A DNA stretch of 22,711 bases. Source: an uncultured Pedobacter sp. (GTDB lineage Bacteria > Bacteroidota > Bacteroidia > Sphingobacteriales > Sphingobacteriaceae). The notes below the pieces were generated by a model that searched no databases, was not told the DNA's origin, and was given only the letters and a program-made list of their open reading frames with translations. Where the stretch lies: positions 1 through 22,711 of the forward strand of contig CAMLDJ010000060.1 of assembly GCA_946478755.1 (NCBI GenBank), given 5' to 3'. Numbering within the stretch: position 1 is the first letter of the stretch; every line of letters begins with the position of its first letter. Shown here one piece after another: positions 7,549 through 15,366 of this stretch. The translations under genes were made by a program, and so were the position numbers.

Positions 7549-9171
7549 TTATGGCTTTACACTTGCCAGCGGAACGACGCTGTTGATGTAGTTTTCAATG
7601 TTTGAATAACCATTTTTAGTGATCTTTCCTGCATCGGATGCATCTTTAGGGTTTAATCCCTGTTTAGTTTCCCAGGTATCAGGCATGCCATCATTATCCG
7701 AATCGGTATAAGGCGTTCCCTTGTACTCCGGGTAGCCGCCAACCTGGCTGATGTCGGAAATGATTCCCGTTTTATAAGAATCCGCAGGCAAACGTCGCTT
7801 AATAAATTCTTTACCTACAGGTGCTTTTCCACCTTCAGTATATTTAATTTTTCCGGTCCTTACCTGTTCAATCACCCTTTTATCTACCGGATCACGCAGC
7901 GGCAAGCTGGCCCCGGCATTGGCTAAAGTATAATCGTAAGCCTTACGGGCATCAATGATACTTACTTTTGCCATCGCCATCGGTTTATTCACACGCATAG
8001 AATCCAAAACCTTTTGCTTATTTGCAGGACCTTCCACCTGTACACCACCATCCCAGTTGTTTTTTGTGACTTTATCATTGCCTTCCACAATGTTTCCATG
8101 GATATAAGCCTTACCGAACAAATGCGCGTACCTTTTGTCCCTGCCTGATTCAGGCTTCAGGATGCGGTAAGCGATCGGCTGATCCAGCGGGGTAATCGGA
8201 CCGGGTTTATAATAGTTGTTGATGAAATTGTAGAAGGAATTGTTATCCCCACCATCCGCACTGCGGTTCCACCAGTTAAATACCACGTTGTTTACAAAGC
8301 CAAAATCGCCATACATACCCACGGATGGATTGCGGCTGATGTTACAAGCCCAGAGGTTGCGCATAAACGTGCTGTTTAAACCACCGATGGTGCTTCCGAA
8401 GGCATGATTATAGGTATCCAGAGCTTCAGAGAAGATAGAATTCTGGATCGTTACATTTACGGTTGGCAGCTTTACAGGCTTCGATCCGTCTGCGGGATGA
8501 TACACATGTCTGTAAATAGACATGTTTTCATCCAGTCCCCAGCTTGCCGAAACATGGTCGATGATGATATTCCCTACCGGGTTACCCCCGATGGCATCGT
8601 CCCTGCGCGTCACATCCGTTTCACCACGGCGGAAACGCATGTAGCGGATCACCACATCGTGGGTATTGATCCATACCGATTCGCCGGCCACACATACCCC
8701 GTCACCCGGCGCAGTTTGACCTGCAATGGTAATATAAGGTGCGCGGATAATCAAAGGTGTTTTTAAACGGATGATCCCCGCAACGTTAAATACGATGATG
8801 CGTGCCCCGCCTTGCTCACAAGCCTCGCGCAGTGAACCGGGACCTGAATCTGCCAGGCTGGTGACGACGTAGACCCTGCCACCACGGCCACCAAAGGAAT
8901 AGGCTCCTCCACCTTCTGCTCCTGGAAAAGCTACTAACTTAGCCTGTGGAAGATCGGAAGGCTTCGCTGCCCATGGAATGAATGGCTTACCATTTTTTGC
9001 ATCCCGGTCTATAATTGGTTTTACTTTCTCAAACTGAAGATCAGAATTGTGTTGTATAGCGGCCAGAGCAGCCTCGGCTTTGGCTTCCATTGCCTGCGGT
9101 ATCACCGGATACTGAGCAAATGTCGCTCCTGCGCAAAACAAGGATAAAATAGTAAAAACGGTCTTTTTCAT
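7549..9171 (-). CDS. PL1-family pectate lyase, secreted
   Basis: A 540-residue exported enzyme (signal peptide 1-20, cleavage near FAQ). After a short helical stretch, residues about 78-400 form a PL1 pectate-lyase beta-helix: AFPGAEGGGA at 81-90, SLADSGPGSLREA at 105-117, TIAGQTAPGDGV at 148-159, RYMRFRRGE at 176-184 and IDHVSASW at 204-211. Pectate lyases cut alpha-1,4-galacturonan by calcium-dependent beta-elimination. Residues 490-501 (DSDNDGMPDTWE) are a thrombospondin-3-type calcium-binding loop, followed by a short tail with NGYSNIENYIN that is common at the end of Bacteroidota PL1 proteins. It is the first gene of the leftward degradative operon and would supply unsaturated galacturonides for the downstream enzymes. 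The ATG at 9171-9169 sits directly before the signal peptide. Confidence 0.92.
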   Translation of the reverse strand: MKKTVFTILSLFCAGATFAQYPVIPQAMEAKAEAALAAIQHNSDLQFEKVKPIIDRDAKNGKPFIPWAAKPSDLPQAKLVAFPGAEGGGAYSFGGRGGRVYVVTSLADSGPGSLREACEQGGARIIVFNVAGIIRLKTPLIIRAPYITIAGQTAPGDGVCVAGESVWINTHDVVIRYMRFRRGETDVTRRDDAIGGNPVGNIIIDHVSASWGLDENMSIYRHVYHPADGSKPVKLPTVNVTIQNSIFSEALDTYNHAFGSTIGGLNSTFMRNLWACNISRNPSVGMYGDFGFVNNVVFNWWNRSADGGDNNSFYNFINNYYKPGPITPLDQPIAYRILKPESGRDKRYAHLFGKAYIHGNIVEGNDKVTKNNWDGGVQVEGPANKQKVLDSMRVNKPMAMAKVSIIDARKAYDYTLANAGASLPLRDPVDKRVIEQVRTGKIKYTEGGKAPVGKEFIKRRLPADSYKTGIISDISQVGGYPEYKGTPYTDSDNDGMPDTWETKQGLNPKDASDAGKITKNGYSNIENYINSVVPLASVKP

Positions 9172-9233
9172 AAAAGAATAAGTGGACTGAATGCTTTGAA
9201 ATAGATTCAGTAGGTTTAAAACTCTGGTTAATT

Positions 9234-9241
9234 CAAAAGTA
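9234..9241 (-). promoter_or_regulatory. Candidate -7 promoter box for the pectin operon
   Basis: Read on the minus strand, these bases are TACTTTTG, an exact fit to the Bacteroidota -7 consensus TAnnTTTG. Transcription would start near 9227 and leave a leader of about 55 bases before the PL1 lyase ATG at 9171. No clear TTTG is seen at the usual -33 distance, so the call is only suggestive. A 6-3-6 palindrome lies about 50 bases further upstream. Confidence 0.35.
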
Positions 9242-9286
9242 ATGTACGGTTAACAATATATCTTATACAATTTTCACATGGTCCTG

Positions 9287-9301
9287 TATGATGTTATCAT
9301 A
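9287..9301. repeat. Short palindrome upstream of the pectin operon (possible operator)
   Basis: TATGAT, spacer GTT, ATCATA: a perfect 6-base inverted repeat with a 3-base spacer, in the 162-base gap between the outer-membrane barrel gene and the PL1 lyase gene. No T-run follows on either strand, so it is not a standard terminator. Its position upstream of the candidate -7 box suits an operator, but short A/T-rich palindromes arise often by chance. Confidence 0.3.
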
Positions 9302-9333
9302 ATAGCCATCAATAAAAACAATTCATAACAAAC

Positions 9334-11994
9334 TCATCCTCCAAAATGCTGCAATCGAAAGTTAAAGGAAACTAAAAAATAGGTAGTTAAGCGATTACTT
9401 TGACGGTCAACGATCTCGTTGTCAAACACATCTCTGGACACTCCTGTATTTTGATTCAGTAAATCAAAGCCCTGTAATCTTATGCTTCCCTTCCTTCCCT
9501 TAAGAAACCGGTGTTCCAGGTAAAAACTCAGCAATGTCGGATCGTTAATGCCGGTATTAAAGCCCTCATTAAAGGTCTGGGAAAAGTCGTACCCCAGTAT
9601 CCAGTTTTTCAAAAAGTAATTGCGCCCCTGTACGCCCAAACTGATCTGACTGGTATGCCGGTCAGTAAATGAAGCGCTTGAATAAGAGGTGGTATTGTAG
9701 GTATATGAGGTATTCAGCTCTGTATCCATCATATCTTCCAGGTCTAGGCGTAACCTCAAGCCTTGAGTTAGGCCAAGGTTTTTACCAATATTGCGCTCGT
9801 TATTAGAGAAAGCGACATTATTGCTGAAATCCGAGCCGCCATAATAAGTGATCGTATACTTGCGTCTGGCCAGCGGAACGGATAAGGAATACCTGCCTCT
9901 GGCGCTGTAAAACCCATTTGTATTGAGATAACTTGTTTCCTGGCGCAAACTGTCGGGGACGATCACCTTACTGGTCACGATCTTATCCTGAACCTGTTCA
10001 AAGCTTAAGTTTGCATGCATCATGTATCCGGATGATAAGCCTGACTGCTTGTATTCCAGTCTCATCTGATGTACAAACTCAGGTTTCAGATCAGGATTTC
10101 CAGTAACCGTATTCTGCAGGTTTGAATTGTCAGTGATCGGCTGAAGCTGGATAAATCCTGGTTGTCTGCTGCTCCCATTATATTTCGCTGAAACTACTTT
10201 CTCCTTTGAGAAGCGGTATACCAGTCTGGCCGTAGGTATCCAGTTAAACGCCTTTTTATGGGTATCGATCGACCTGCCTATATCAGTACCTACCAAACTG
10301 GAAGGCTGTGCGGAAAGGCCGACCGCATAATTCAGCTTATCCTTTTTAAAACGGTAGTTCAGCCCGATCCTGTTGGTAATAAAAGTATAATCGTAATTGC
10401 TGCTCAGGTTTAAGTTGGCCGTTTCTACATTACTAACAGGCTCTATATCTTTCGTTTCCTTTAAATTCCCCGTTTTAGAATGGCTCCAGTCATAGCTGAA
10501 TTCTAAAAAGGCAGCCTCACTAAGGGGCTCAATATAAGCCGCCCTTAGTCGTTTGCTTAGATTTCTTGTATCATTATTTGCCAGCTGATATTGCTGCTCA
10601 GCGGTTACCGCCCCCAGGGAGTCCGTATTGGAATAATCATTTCTTACATTCCTGTCCTCGGTGCCCGCACTGGAATTGAGATCCGCATTTAAGCTAAAGT
10701 TACGTCTTGGTTTTTCAAACTTATGGTTATAAAAAACTTTCGCACCAAAGTCAAGGGAGGAAGAATGGTTGCGCTGGCTGCTCTGCCTGATGGAAGAAGT
10801 CTCCAGGATCCGGGTATTGGTGGAGCCGGAATTGTTGGCCATATCTGTACTATACGCAACATCAGGCTCTATTTTCACATAATTCGCTTCATCTGGCCTC
10901 AGTTCAAAATTCCAGGATAAATTGTGGGTATTGTTCAGTACATTGTTGTTGTTCGATTCCTCTTCAAACCTGGTGTAATCCTGGTAAATATTCTGACTGA
11001 AAACATGCTCTAAGGTGTTGTTTTTCTGATTATTGAACCGGTAACTACCATAGGAAACCACCTTTTCACCCAGGTTGTCGCGGTAATTTAATTTAACAGA
11101 TTTATTGTCGGAGGTGCCCGCCGACCGCCCCTCGGTATTGTTCAGGTCAGCTTCAAAAGAAAGTTGCTGCTCGTCGTTCAGTGCATTGGCTTTAATCCCC
11201 CCGGAGTAACGGTTTTCACTACCTGCACCTATGCTGCTTTTAGCGAAATAACCTCTCTTTTTATCCGGCTGTAAATTGATGTTCAATATTTTTTGTGGGG
11301 TTCCGGTCTTTAAACCGGTAATGTTCGCCTGGTCGCCATAATCATCAATGATCTGTAAATTCTGAATGATATCTGCCGGAAGATTTTGAATGGCCGCAGC
11401 CACATCGTCCCCAAAATAGTCCTTGCCATTTAGCCTTACTTTGGTAATGGGTTCTCCCTGCGCAGTTATATTTCCGCTTTTGTCGACTTCCACGCCGGGC
11501 AATTTCTTAATGACCTCGGCTACCGCATCTCCCTCATGCACTTTAAAGGCATTGGCATCATACTGGACGGTATCTTCTTTTAAAATAACCGGGATCACGC
11601 CCACAATCTTAACCTCATTCAATGAATTACTTACTTCCGCTAATTTAATGGGCGCTAACCTGATCGGATTTGAATTCCTGGCGAGTTTAAACGTTTTTAC
11701 AAAGGGTTTAAAACCGATATAATTCACCGAAACCCTGATCATGGAATCCTTCACATTCAAAAATCTGAAATTTCCATCTGAGTCTGAGGCAACAGCCAGA
11801 CTATCTGCGGCAGAATTTAATTTCACCAGTGCTGATGGCAATGTTACGCCTGCGGAATCCTGAACCGTTCCTATCACCGTCTTTAATTGCTGAGCATGGC
11901 CCTTGAAGCTAAAGAACGCCAGCCCTGCAAATAATGTAAAGACATTTCTTACAGGTAAATTAAAAAATTGCGGCAAAAAATTAACTGCTCCCAT
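9334..11994 (-). CDS. Outer-membrane beta-barrel (TonB-receptor-like) protein
   Basis: An 886-residue protein counted from the ATG at 11994; a TTG three codons upstream (12003) is possible but less likely. Residues about 12-35 form a signal peptide ending near GHA|Q. Residues about 36-120 are a CarboxypepD_reg-like domain (VIGTVQDSAGVTLPSALV, then DSDGNFRF). Residues about 140-245 are plug-like and carry the block DTVQYDANAFKV, KKLPGVEVD, RLNGKDYFGDD, NLPADII, typical of the OMP_b-brl_3 group of outer-membrane barrels. The remainder is strand-rich barrel. It differs from SusC: it has no SusC signature and no SusD partner. It lies 113 bases after the response-regulator gene on the same strand, so it may belong to that cassette or be its target. 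Its cargo is unknown. It ends in HFGG rather than a terminal Phe. Confidence 0.85.
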   Translation of the reverse strand: MGAVNFLPQFFNLPVRNVFTLFAGLAFFSFKGHAQQLKTVIGTVQDSAGVTLPSALVKLNSAADSLAVASDSDGNFRFLNVKDSMIRVSVNYIGFKPFVKTFKLARNSNPIRLAPIKLAEVSNSLNEVKIVGVIPVILKEDTVQYDANAFKVHEGDAVAEVIKKLPGVEVDKSGNITAQGEPITKVRLNGKDYFGDDVAAAIQNLPADIIQNLQIIDDYGDQANITGLKTGTPQKILNINLQPDKKRGYFAKSSIGAGSENRYSGGIKANALNDEQQLSFEADLNNTEGRSAGTSDNKSVKLNYRDNLGEKVVSYGSYRFNNQKNNTLEHVFSQNIYQDYTRFEEESNNNNVLNNTHNLSWNFELRPDEANYVKIEPDVAYSTDMANNSGSTNTRILETSSIRQSSQRNHSSSLDFGAKVFYNHKFEKPRRNFSLNADLNSSAGTEDRNVRNDYSNTDSLGAVTAEQQYQLANNDTRNLSKRLRAAYIEPLSEAAFLEFSYDWSHSKTGNLKETKDIEPVSNVETANLNLSSNYDYTFITNRIGLNYRFKKDKLNYAVGLSAQPSSLVGTDIGRSIDTHKKAFNWIPTARLVYRFSKEKVVSAKYNGSSRQPGFIQLQPITDNSNLQNTVTGNPDLKPEFVHQMRLEYKQSGLSSGYMMHANLSFEQVQDKIVTSKVIVPDSLRQETSYLNTNGFYSARGRYSLSVPLARRKYTITYYGGSDFSNNVAFSNNERNIGKNLGLTQGLRLRLDLEDMMDTELNTSYTYNTTSYSSASFTDRHTSQISLGVQGRNYFLKNWILGYDFSQTFNEGFNTGINDPTLLSFYLEHRFLKGRKGSIRLQGFDLLNQNTGVSRDVFDNEIVDRQSNRLTTYFLVSFNFRLQHFGG

Positions 11995-12107
11995 TAAAAC
12001 CAATTTATATTTGATGTTATGAAAGAACTGAATATTTACCTCAATTAAAATGATTACCCGATGAAGGGGGATTATTTAATACTGAACGTGGATATCCTTA
12101 AGCTGAG

Positions 12108-12872
12108 TTATTGATCAAGCCAATCTTTGAAAGCAGGGGTTTTCTGACTGCTTATAATGACTTCTTCATCAATAGCTGGCTGCAAAACCAGTTTTAACCG
12201 TCCTTTAAAATAGGGATGAATTTCTTTCGCCGCATCAATATGAATGATCAGCTTTCGGTTGACATGAAAAAATAGCTGGGGGTTAAGCATAGTGATCAGC
12301 TCATCAAGCGCATAGTCTATCGGAAACTTTTCGCCCAGCCTGGTGACCAGTAAGCTCAATTTATTGTGAGAATAGAAGTAGGCAATATCATCCGTTTTAA
12401 CGGTCTTTATTTTTGAGCCTGATTTCACCATAAACCTGCTTTTGTAAGCGGATTCACCTTTTTTGATCATATCAACAATATCATTCATCTGGATCGGCTC
12501 TGCAGAGGTAGAAAAAGAAAGCCGTATTTCCTTCATTTTCTCGAGGCTCTTATACAGCTTATCATACTGAACAGGTTTTAAAAGATAGTCCACACTATGT
12601 AGCTGAAAGGCATCCAGTGCATACTGATCATAGGCTGTGCAGAAGATCACCGGGCATTTCACAGGCGTTTGCTTAAAAATTTCGAAAGAAAGGCCGTCCG
12701 CCAAATGAATATCTAAAAATATAAGATCAGGGAGCTGGTTGATTTGCAGCCATGCTATCGTGCGTTCCACACTTGGTAAAACGTCCAGCACCTCTATTCC
12801 ACCGTACCTGGCCAGTAAACTGGTGAGCAGTTGTGCAGCGGGTGCTTCATCTTCAACAATTAAAACTTTCAT
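12108..12872 (-). CDS. LytTR-family DNA-binding response regulator
   Basis: A 254-residue cytoplasmic regulator. Residues 1-120 are a receiver domain: acidic pair Glu7/Asp8 with Glu9, phospho-acceptor Asp54 in IFLDIH, Thr79 in FCTAYD and Lys99 in LLKPV. Residues about 148-250 are a LytTR DNA-binding domain (FMVKSGSKIKTV, DDIAYFYSHNKLSLLV, FFHVNRKLIIHID, KGRLKLVL). It would be phosphorylated by the histidine kinase encoded 79 bases upstream and bind promoter DNA, typically as a dimer on direct repeats. The mRNA has an AAAGGA motif just ahead of the ATG, a comparatively good ribosome-binding site for this group. Its targets are not known; the pectin operon, the barrel gene at 9334 and the divergent region at 15125-15366 are candidates by proximity. 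Confidence 0.93.
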   Translation of the reverse strand: MKVLIVEDEAPAAQLLTSLLARYGGIEVLDVLPSVERTIAWLQINQLPDLIFLDIHLADGLSFEIFKQTPVKCPVIFCTAYDQYALDAFQLHSVDYLLKPVQYDKLYKSLEKMKEIRLSFSTSAEPIQMNDIVDMIKKGESAYKSRFMVKSGSKIKTVKTDDIAYFYSHNKLSLLVTRLGEKFPIDYALDELITMLNPQLFFHVNRKLIIHIDAAKEIHPYFKGRLKLVLQPAIDEEVIISSQKTPAFKDWLDQ

Positions 12873-12951
12873 TACAATCCTTTATAGGTTATCGTCCGTC
12901 GCAATTTGTTTATAACGGTTTCCCTGACGCTAATATATGATTTTTGATCTT

Positions 12952-13890
12952 TTAATCTTCCAGTTCCAGCAGTGGCAGTTTCACCGTAAACAATTCCGCG
13001 GTTTGTAATATGCTGATACTCCTGTCCGACAAATACCGGTATCTTTTGCTGATGTTCTCCAGTCCGGTATGCATTAAGCCTTCCTCTGCCTGCTGTTTAG
13101 GCTGATAATTGTTTTTAACAACCAGCGTATCCTGGTCTTCCATATAAATATCGATAAACAAGGGCTGCTGTTCAGACACTTTATTGTGTTTAATGGCATT
13201 TTCCACGAGCATTTGCAAGGATAAGGGTGGGATGCACACCTTATCGGACAGCTGATCGGGAATGTCGATATTAATGATACATTGCTCTTCAAAGCGTTTT
13301 TTAAGCAGAAAAACATAAGAGGATATAAAGGCGAGTTCCGTGTTCAGCGCGACAAGCTCCTCTTTCTTGTATTGGAGCACATACCGGTATACATCGGCGA
13401 ACCGTTCCAAAAAGATCTGGGCATCTTTGGAATTCTTTTCAATGAGCGCTGACAGCACATTCAGGTTATTAAAGAGAAAATGGGGATCAATGTGCATCCT
13501 CAAAGCCTCCAGCTGACTATTTAAATTTTCCTGTTTCAACAACTCTGATTGCATGTTCGCCTTTTTCCACTGCATCATAAAATAGATCCCAAAATTGACG
13601 GAAAGTACAGGAATAATAAACAGCAGACCATAAATGTTGAGCACCAGGATCTGCGCCAGATCCGGCGAGGTCACCGTACTCGTGATCTTAAACAGGTAAT
13701 AAGTAAGGTTGATGCAGATCAGGGAATAGATACAGCTTAACACCAGCTGCAGGAAAAACCTTTTGGCGGTGTCTTTAAGCCAGGAAAGCCGTTTATCTAA
13801 AAATTTGAAAATAAACCTATTACCAAACCAAAGTAAGACAATAACAGTTAAAATCCATAAAAATGCGACTATATAGTTCAGGTACATCAT
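12952..13890 (-). CDS. LytS-type membrane sensor histidine kinase
   Basis: A 312-residue inner-membrane kinase. Three hydrophobic helices are visible at about 5-26, 45-67 and 80-106, then a short coiled segment, then the His_kinase domain: LRMHIDPHFLFNNLN at 130-144 with His137 as the expected phospho-acceptor, N-box LVENAIKHN at 228-236 and a HATPase glycine segment GLENISKRY at 276-284. No periplasmic sensor domain of any size is present, so the signal is probably sensed in the membrane or through a partner protein. The neighbour upstream, an exported triple-repeat protein, ends one base before the first ATG of this gene, which points to coupling and a shared task. Its partner regulator follows 79 bases downstream. 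Either of two adjacent ATG codons (13890 or 13887) could be the start. Confidence 0.92.
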   Translation of the reverse strand: MMYLNYIVAFLWILTVIVLLWFGNRFIFKFLDKRLSWLKDTAKRFFLQLVLSCIYSLICINLTYYLFKITSTVTSPDLAQILVLNIYGLLFIIPVLSVNFGIYFMMQWKKANMQSELLKQENLNSQLEALRMHIDPHFLFNNLNVLSALIEKNSKDAQIFLERFADVYRYVLQYKKEELVALNTELAFISSYVFLLKKRFEEQCIINIDIPDQLSDKVCIPPLSLQMLVENAIKHNKVSEQQPLFIDIYMEDQDTLVVKNNYQPKQQAEEGLMHTGLENISKRYRYLSDRSISILQTAELFTVKLPLLELED

Positions 13891-13891
13891 T

Positions 13892-15124
13892 TTATCTGAA
13901 TGAGATTTCAGTGATCATATTCCAGGGGATATACTTGTATCCCGAATTGCTTTGCCATACCAATATACCCCAATTTTTTGCGGTTACATCATTGTGGTGC
14001 CCTAAAAGCAATTCCCGATGATCAGCTAAGCTTACATTGGAATAGCTTTGTCCGAGAAGCTTCATTTTACTGATGTATTTAAAAGGGATCTGGTAATACA
14101 TCCCATCCTTATTGCCCTCCAGTAAGTCACAATTCCACTCCTCGTCCATATCGAAGACACAATTGCCCTTATAGATCTTTTTGTCGCGGGTAGAAACCAT
14201 GCCATATATTTTTTTCGGCCTGTCATAAGCCTCATATCCCATATTTTCAGGCAAAGGTTCCAGACGCAGCGATCGGAAAGCTTTCCAGGTTACCACCACC
14301 CTACCCCATTGGGGGTGCATCACGACAATTCCCCGGCTGGAGGCTGAAACATCCCTGCCATCTGTTAAATAAACTTTCTTCCCTGACTTTAGGCTTACCG
14401 TTGCGCCTTTATTAAACCGCTCCACCGTAGCAATATCTGTAAAATCATACTGTACACGCTGATCGCCATTTAGTAGCCCTTCCAACTGCTGGTTATCCAG
14501 ATATTTCGTTTTATCCCATTGAATGAAGCCGCTAAAAGGCCCTTTGGTAGTCATCACCGTTCCATAGATCGGATTTCCTTTGAGGTGACTTAAATGGGAG
14601 GGTCCGGCAAAAAACCTGATGGTACTAATAGCCGACCATTTTATGGTGTTGACCAGCTCGTTGTTATAGACCACAATGTCCTTGCCCAGATGCCTGTTTT
14701 CATGCTCGTCGACCGTCAATCTGATTTTAGATCCGCTTTTATAATAAAGCTGCGCCTCTTTTGGGCCTGTTACATGGATCAGGGAAATATCGCCGAAACG
14801 ACATAAGATCTCACTTTTCCGCTCGGGATATTTATCCCTCCAGAGGTTCATAAATGTCCAGTCCAGAACAGGTTCTTCTTCTTCGTTGGAAAGGTTGTTC
14901 AGCTGGTACTCACTTAGATATTTAAGGTTAGGATTAACCTGTTTGGCAACCAGTAAGATATCAGACCACAGCATTTGCCCACCACTCCATCTGATCTGCC
15001 CGGTATATACCTGTTTGTTCTTTAATTTAATTTCCCCATAGATAAAACCTTCGTGCTGAGCTCTGGCATCGGCAGCGAAAAAGATCAAGAGGATGAAAAG
15101 TAAATACCAGTGGTTAAATCTCAT
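13892..15124 (-). CDS. Exported protein of unknown function with three internal repeats
   Basis: A 410-residue protein with a signal peptide (1-22, cleavage near ARA|Q). I do not recognise a named family. It is built from three copies of a two-part, strand-rich unit at about 29-171, 187-288 and 307-409. Part A begins YG and contains a Gly before an aromatic pair: YGEIKLKNKQVYTGQIRW, YGTVMTTKGPFSGFIQWD, YGMVSTRDKKIYKGNCVF. Part B has a (D/Y)-DI or YIS turn followed by a segment with the pattern L.SG.K..L, then DV or DI, then GIVV, then W..I..I.F (126-171, 243-288, 364-409). The first copy carries a longer insertion rich in acidic residues (EEEE at 81-84). It lies one base upstream of the LytS kinase gene and probably heads that transcript. 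A role as a periplasmic or surface partner of the kinase is inference. Confidence 0.8.
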   Translation of the reverse strand: MRFNHWYLLFILLIFFAADARAQHEGFIYGEIKLKNKQVYTGQIRWSGGQMLWSDILLVAKQVNPNLKYLSEYQLNNLSNEEEEPVLDWTFMNLWRDKYPERKSEILCRFGDISLIHVTGPKEAQLYYKSGSKIRLTVDEHENRHLGKDIVVYNNELVNTIKWSAISTIRFFAGPSHLSHLKGNPIYGTVMTTKGPFSGFIQWDKTKYLDNQQLEGLLNGDQRVQYDFTDIATVERFNKGATVSLKSGKKVYLTDGRDVSASSRGIVVMHPQWGRVVVTWKAFRSLRLEPLPENMGYEAYDRPKKIYGMVSTRDKKIYKGNCVFDMDEEWNCDLLEGNKDGMYYQIPFKYISKMKLLGQSYSNVSLADHRELLLGHHNDVTAKNWGILVWQSNSGYKYIPWNMITEISFR

Positions 15125-15138
15125 TATTCCGGTTCATC

Positions 15139-15171
15139 CTGACAATTTATTTATTTATATTGTTCTGACAA
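15139..15171 (-). promoter_or_regulatory. Direct repeat TTGTCAG upstream of the triple-repeat gene
   Basis: On the minus strand TTGTCAG occurs twice, at 15171-15165 and 15145-15139, a period of 26 bases, ending 14 bases before the ATG at 15124. The DNA between is A/T-only apart from a few bases. Direct repeats suit LytTR-type binding, but the sequence does not match the usual LytTR half-site and the spacing is longer than typical, so this is only a weak candidate. Confidence 0.2.
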
Positions 15172-15209
15172 ATAAATAACAGCCAGATGCTGATAATTTA
15201 GAATTGAAC

Positions 15210-15252
15210 CGGGATATTATTGGGTTGAATACTTCAGCCCTAAGTTATCCCG
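15210..15252. promoter_or_regulatory. Nested inverted repeat in divergent intergenic region
   Basis: The outer arms CGGGATA (15210-15216) and TATCCCG (15246-15252) are perfect complements. Inside them, GGGTTGAA (15222-15229) and TTCAGCCC (15233-15240) pair over eight positions with one G-T wobble and a 3-base loop. The two stems are separated by 5-base internal loops on each side. No T-run follows on either strand, so it is not an ordinary intrinsic terminator. It lies 114 bases upstream of the PL1 lyase start and 85 bases upstream of the triple-repeat gene, so it could be an operator region or a structured leader for either transcript. Confidence 0.5.
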
Positions 15253-15290
15253 ATTCAGTACAATAAAGTCTGATTACAACCCCTATCTAT

Positions 15291-15300
15291 TTGCCGGCAA
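15291..15300. promoter_or_regulatory. Perfect 10-base palindrome upstream of PL1 lyase
   Basis: TTGCCGGCAA is fully self-complementary with no spacer and stands out as G/C-rich in an A/T-rich promoter region, 66 bases before the PL1 start codon at 15367. It would suit a dimeric repressor or activator. No regulator in the window is known to prefer such a site. Confidence 0.35.
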
Positions 15301-15366
15301 GCATATTTTCTTTCTATTTATAGGAATGAAACGGCTAAGTTTCAAACCCTAACAACCAGATATATA

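Noticed and set aside
12001..12003. TTG start for the outer-membrane barrel gene
   Set aside because: An ATG three codons downstream (11994-11992) leaves the signal peptide intact and is the simpler start. The TTG cannot be fully excluded.
12004..12107. CCC/GGG pairing in the gap after the response-regulator gene as a terminator
   Set aside because: Only three to four base pairs can form and no T-run follows, so it does not qualify as an intrinsic terminator.
12881..12920. Imperfect direct repeat TTTATAGGTT / TTTATAACGGTT upstream of the response-regulator gene as an autoregulatory LytTR site
   Set aside because: The copies differ by a two-base gap, match the known LytTR half-site poorly and have atypical spacing.
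15286..15320. TCTATTTG or TTTG-N21-TATTTATA as a promoter for the plus-strand PL1 lyase
   Set aside because: Each has mismatches to TAnnTTTG or lacks a partner -33 box; in A/T-rich DNA such partial matches are expected by chance.
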